Shown piece after piece: positions 3,526 through 5,046 of a stretch of 5,046 nt of DNA. The notes below the pieces were generated by a model. The model did not search any database. It saw nothing but the letters and a program-made list of their open reading frames with translations, and was not told the DNA's origin. Source of the DNA: Pedosphaera sp. Lineage in GTDB: Bacteria > Verrucomicrobiota > Verrucomicrobiae > Limisphaerales > Pedosphaeraceae. Position 1 is the stretch's first letter. Each line of letters begins with the position of its first letter. The translations under genes were made by a program, and so were the position numbers. The DNA is taken from contig JAQGPB010000452.1 in NCBI GenBank assembly GCA_028293265.1, forward strand, positions 1 through 5,046. Direction: 5' to 3'.

Positions 3526-5046
3526 ATGGCAGTGTCGGCGCCCATTCGCAAAAAATTGCAGGAATTACCGCACAAGCCGGGCATCTACCTGATGAAGGAC
3601 CGGTTCGGGACGGTGATTTATGTCGGCAAGGCGCGGGACTTGCGCAAGCGGGTAAGTTCGTATTTTCAACCTTCGCGGCGCATGGGCTGGGACTTGAAAT
3701 TCAAGGCGCTGGTCGAGGCCATCCATGATTTGGATATCCATGTGGTGCGGAGCGAACCGGAGGCGCTGCTGCTGGAAAGCAGGCTCATCAAGGAATTTCA
3801 TCCGCGTTACAATGTCAGTTTCCGCGATGACAAGCAGTTCCTGATGTTGAAGGTGAATTTGAACGACCCCATCCCGCGCTTCGTGCTCACCCGTTTCAAG
3901 CAGGACGACGGCGCGCGTTACTTCGGGCCGTTCGCCCATTCGTCAGCCTTGCGCAATACTTTGCAATTGATCCGCCGCCAGTTTCATCTGCGCGGCTGCC
4001 GTCCGCTCACGCCCAACGAGCGCGATTACAAGCATTGCCTCTACGGCAATTTGAAATTCTGCACGGCTCCGTGCATCGCGAACGTCACGCGCGAGCAATA
4101 CTTGGAACAGGTCAAGGCGGCGTGCGATTTCCTCTCCGGCCAGAGCGAGGAAATGGAGGCGCAGCTCACCGAGGAAATGCGAAAGGCCGCGCTCGCGCAG
4201 AATTACGAAAGGGCGGCGATGTTTCGCGATGCCATCACCGATCTGCGCCAGACCACGTTCAAGACCCAGAAATTCGAGCGCCTGCCCTACACATTGCCGC
4301 TGGCCATCGAACCGCAACGGGATCTCGCCGAACTGGGCCGCGTATTGAATTTGCCCGGCCCGCCGTTGCGAATCGAGGGTTTCGATATTTCCAACATCAG
4401 CGGCACATTCGCGGTGGCGTCACTGGTGAGTTTCAAGAATGGCCGTCCCGACCGCTCCAATTATAGGAAGTTCAAAATGAAATCGGTCGTCGGTCAGAAT
4501 GATTTTGCCTGCATGGCGGAGACAATCCGGCGGCGTTACACGCGGCTCCTGAAAGAAGCGCGGCAGAGGAAGAAAGAGGATGGAGAATCGAAGATTGAGG
4601 ATGGCGGGGAAGGTCTGCCAAATACTGCGGAAGCTAGCACGACGATAGATCAAGTTCCCGGCGAGCAGCAAAACATTCCCCCTCTCCCGGGGGAGAGAGC
4701 CGGGGTGAGGGCGGGTGAAACATCTGACACTTCCTCCGACACGAAACACGAAACACGCAACACGGAACCACCCGTTCCATCAAATCTTCCCGACCTCATC
4801 CTGATTGATGGCGGCAAGGGACAGTTGAGCGCGGCCTGCGCGGAATTGGAGAAGCTCGGGCTGGGCAAAATCCCGATCATCGGGCTGGCCAAGGAATTCG
4901 AGGAGATTCACCGGCCGGGGCAGAGCGAGCCGTTGCGGTTGTCGCACGATTCGGGCGCGCTGAAATTGTTGCAGCGGGTGCGCGATGAATCGCATCGCCT
5001 CGCGAACACCTACAACGCGGAGTTGCGCCTGCGAAAAATTTCGGAA
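3526..5046 (+). CDS. uvrC: Excinuclease ABC subunit UvrC (3' end outside window), with internal repeat-derived insert
   Basis: This gives 507 codons with no stop; the C-terminus is cut off. UvrC makes both incisions around a lesion in UvrAB-dependent nucleotide excision repair. The GIY-YIG domain (about 14-96) has PGIYLM (18-23), IYVGKA (31-36) with Y32, K35 and R42, and EALLLE (79-84) with a probable catalytic glutamate. Four cysteines (158, 171, 179, 183) match the reported Fe-S cluster site. The UVR motif that contacts UvrB is about 208-243. The RNase H-like nuclease has D287 (GFDIS), D326 (QNDFA), D428 (LIDGGKGQ) and H490 (DESHR). Two oddities stand out. UVR and GFDIS are only about 44 residues apart, against about 160 in E. 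coli. Residues 343-420, between RRRYTRLL and LPDLILIDGG, form a hydrophilic linker encoded by repeat DNA. The start ATG lacks an SD. Identity is very sure. Confidence 0.97.
   Translation, partial: MAVSAPIRKKLQELPHKPGIYLMKDRFGTVIYVGKARDLRKRVSSYFQPSRRMGWDLKFKALVEAIHDLDIHVVRSEPEALLLESRLIKEFHPRYNVSFRDDKQFLMLKVNLNDPIPRFVLTRFKQDDGARYFGPFAHSSALRNTLQLIRRQFHLRGCRPLTPNERDYKHCLYGNLKFCTAPCIANVTREQYLEQVKAACDFLSGQSEEMEAQLTEEMRKAALAQNYERAAMFRDAITDLRQTTFKTQKFERLPYTLPLAIEPQRDLAELGRVLNLPGPPLRIEGFDISNISGTFAVASLVSFKNGRPDRSNYRKFKMKSVVGQNDFACMAETIRRRYTRLLKEARQRKKEDGESKIEDGGEGLPNTAEASTTIDQVPGEQQNIPPLPGERAGVRAGETSDTSSDTKHETRNTEPPVPSNLPDLILIDGGKGQLSAACAELEKLGLGKIPIIGLAKEFEEIHRPGQSEPLRLSHDSGALKLLQRVRDESHRLANTYNAELRLRKISE
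4576..4603. repeat. Tandem repeat inside uvrC, four 7-bp units (GAGGATG type)
   Basis: The units are GAGGATG, GAGAATC, GAAGATT and GAGGATG, directly adjacent, with identical first and last units. They fit a loose consensus GARRATN. They encode about KKEDGESKIEDGG in the hydrophilic insert of UvrC. The array is 28 bp, not a multiple of three, so gain or loss of one unit would shift the uvrC frame. Confidence 0.65.
4678..4717. repeat. Palindromic intergenic-type repeat lying within uvrC
   Basis: The core has CTCTCCC (4682-4688) and GGGAGAG (4691-4697) as inverted arms, followed by AGCCGGGGTGAGGGCGGG. This pattern, CCCTCTCCC...GGGAGAG...CCGGGGTGAGGG, is one I know as a common dispersed repeat between genes in many bacteria. 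Its minus strand would translate to the familiar LTPALSPGRG. Here it is read in frame as PPLPGERAGVRAG within UvrC. Confidence 0.65.
4739..4766. repeat. Tandem repeat inside uvrC, four 7-bp units (ACACGAA type)
   Basis: The units are ACACGAA, ACACGAA, ACACGCA and ACACGGA, directly adjacent, followed by AC. The first two are identical and the others each differ from them by one base. They encode TKHETRNTE in the UvrC insert, about 30 nt before the conserved LPDLILIDGG. It is the most regular of the three heptamer arrays and so the likeliest to slip. Confidence 0.75.

Noticed and set aside
4035..4466. Second plus-strand open frame inside uvrC
   Set aside because: It overlaps the conserved UvrC frame and has the arginine-rich, low-complexity look of a shifted frame.
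1..5046. tRNA, rRNA, transposase, phage or toxin-antitoxin genes
   Set aside because: No cloverleaf, rRNA core sequence, transposase motif or small paired gene was recognised on either strand.

Overview
The window looks like chromosomal DNA of a moderately GC-rich Gram-negative bacterium. I infer Verrucomicrobiota, probably the Pedosphaera/Limisphaerales group. This rests on the dispersed double-hairpin repeats (GTAGCGCAGA...), the style of HEAT-repeat protein (a 'YQGKSLTVWL' segment after one membrane anchor), and the ROK and SIS protein types. The placement comes from remembered sequence character, not from a search.

Layout, all genes on the + strand. (1) 1-268: the 3' end of a thioredoxin-fold (peroxiredoxin-like) protein. 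(2) 269-511: an intergenic region holding two facing copies of a double-hairpin repeat. (3) 512-1600: a membrane-anchored HEAT-repeat protein. (4) 1603-2532: a ROK-family sugar kinase, 2 nt after the HEAT gene and so probably in the same transcript; its zinc-finger motif is eroded. (5) 2528-2756: a third repeat copy, which supplies the ROK stop codon, followed by a good sigma70-type promoter. (6) 2757-3284 (probably really from about 2715): a GmhA-like SIS-domain sugar-phosphate isomerase without an ATG start. (7) 3285-3525: an intergenic region with a 4 x 7-bp tandem repeat, a GC-rich hairpin element and an AT-rich perfect inverted repeat that abuts the next start codon. (8) 3526-5046: uvrC, the nucleotide excision repair endonuclease, cut by the window edge.

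The genes do not form one obvious pathway. ROK kinase plus SIS isomerase suggests sugar-phosphate or heptose metabolism. UvrC is housekeeping DNA repair.

The most unusual material is repeat DNA. Six small hairpins in three composite repeats show base-paired (compensatory) differences and module exchange. Three separate tandem arrays of 7-bp units each have exactly four units, and two of them lie inside the uvrC reading frame. There they flank a palindromic intergenic-type repeat and together encode a linker of roughly 70 residues that splits the nuclease domain. The same UvrC lacks about 115 residues normally found between its UVR motif and its RNase H-like domain. No complete new defence or mobile system is visible.
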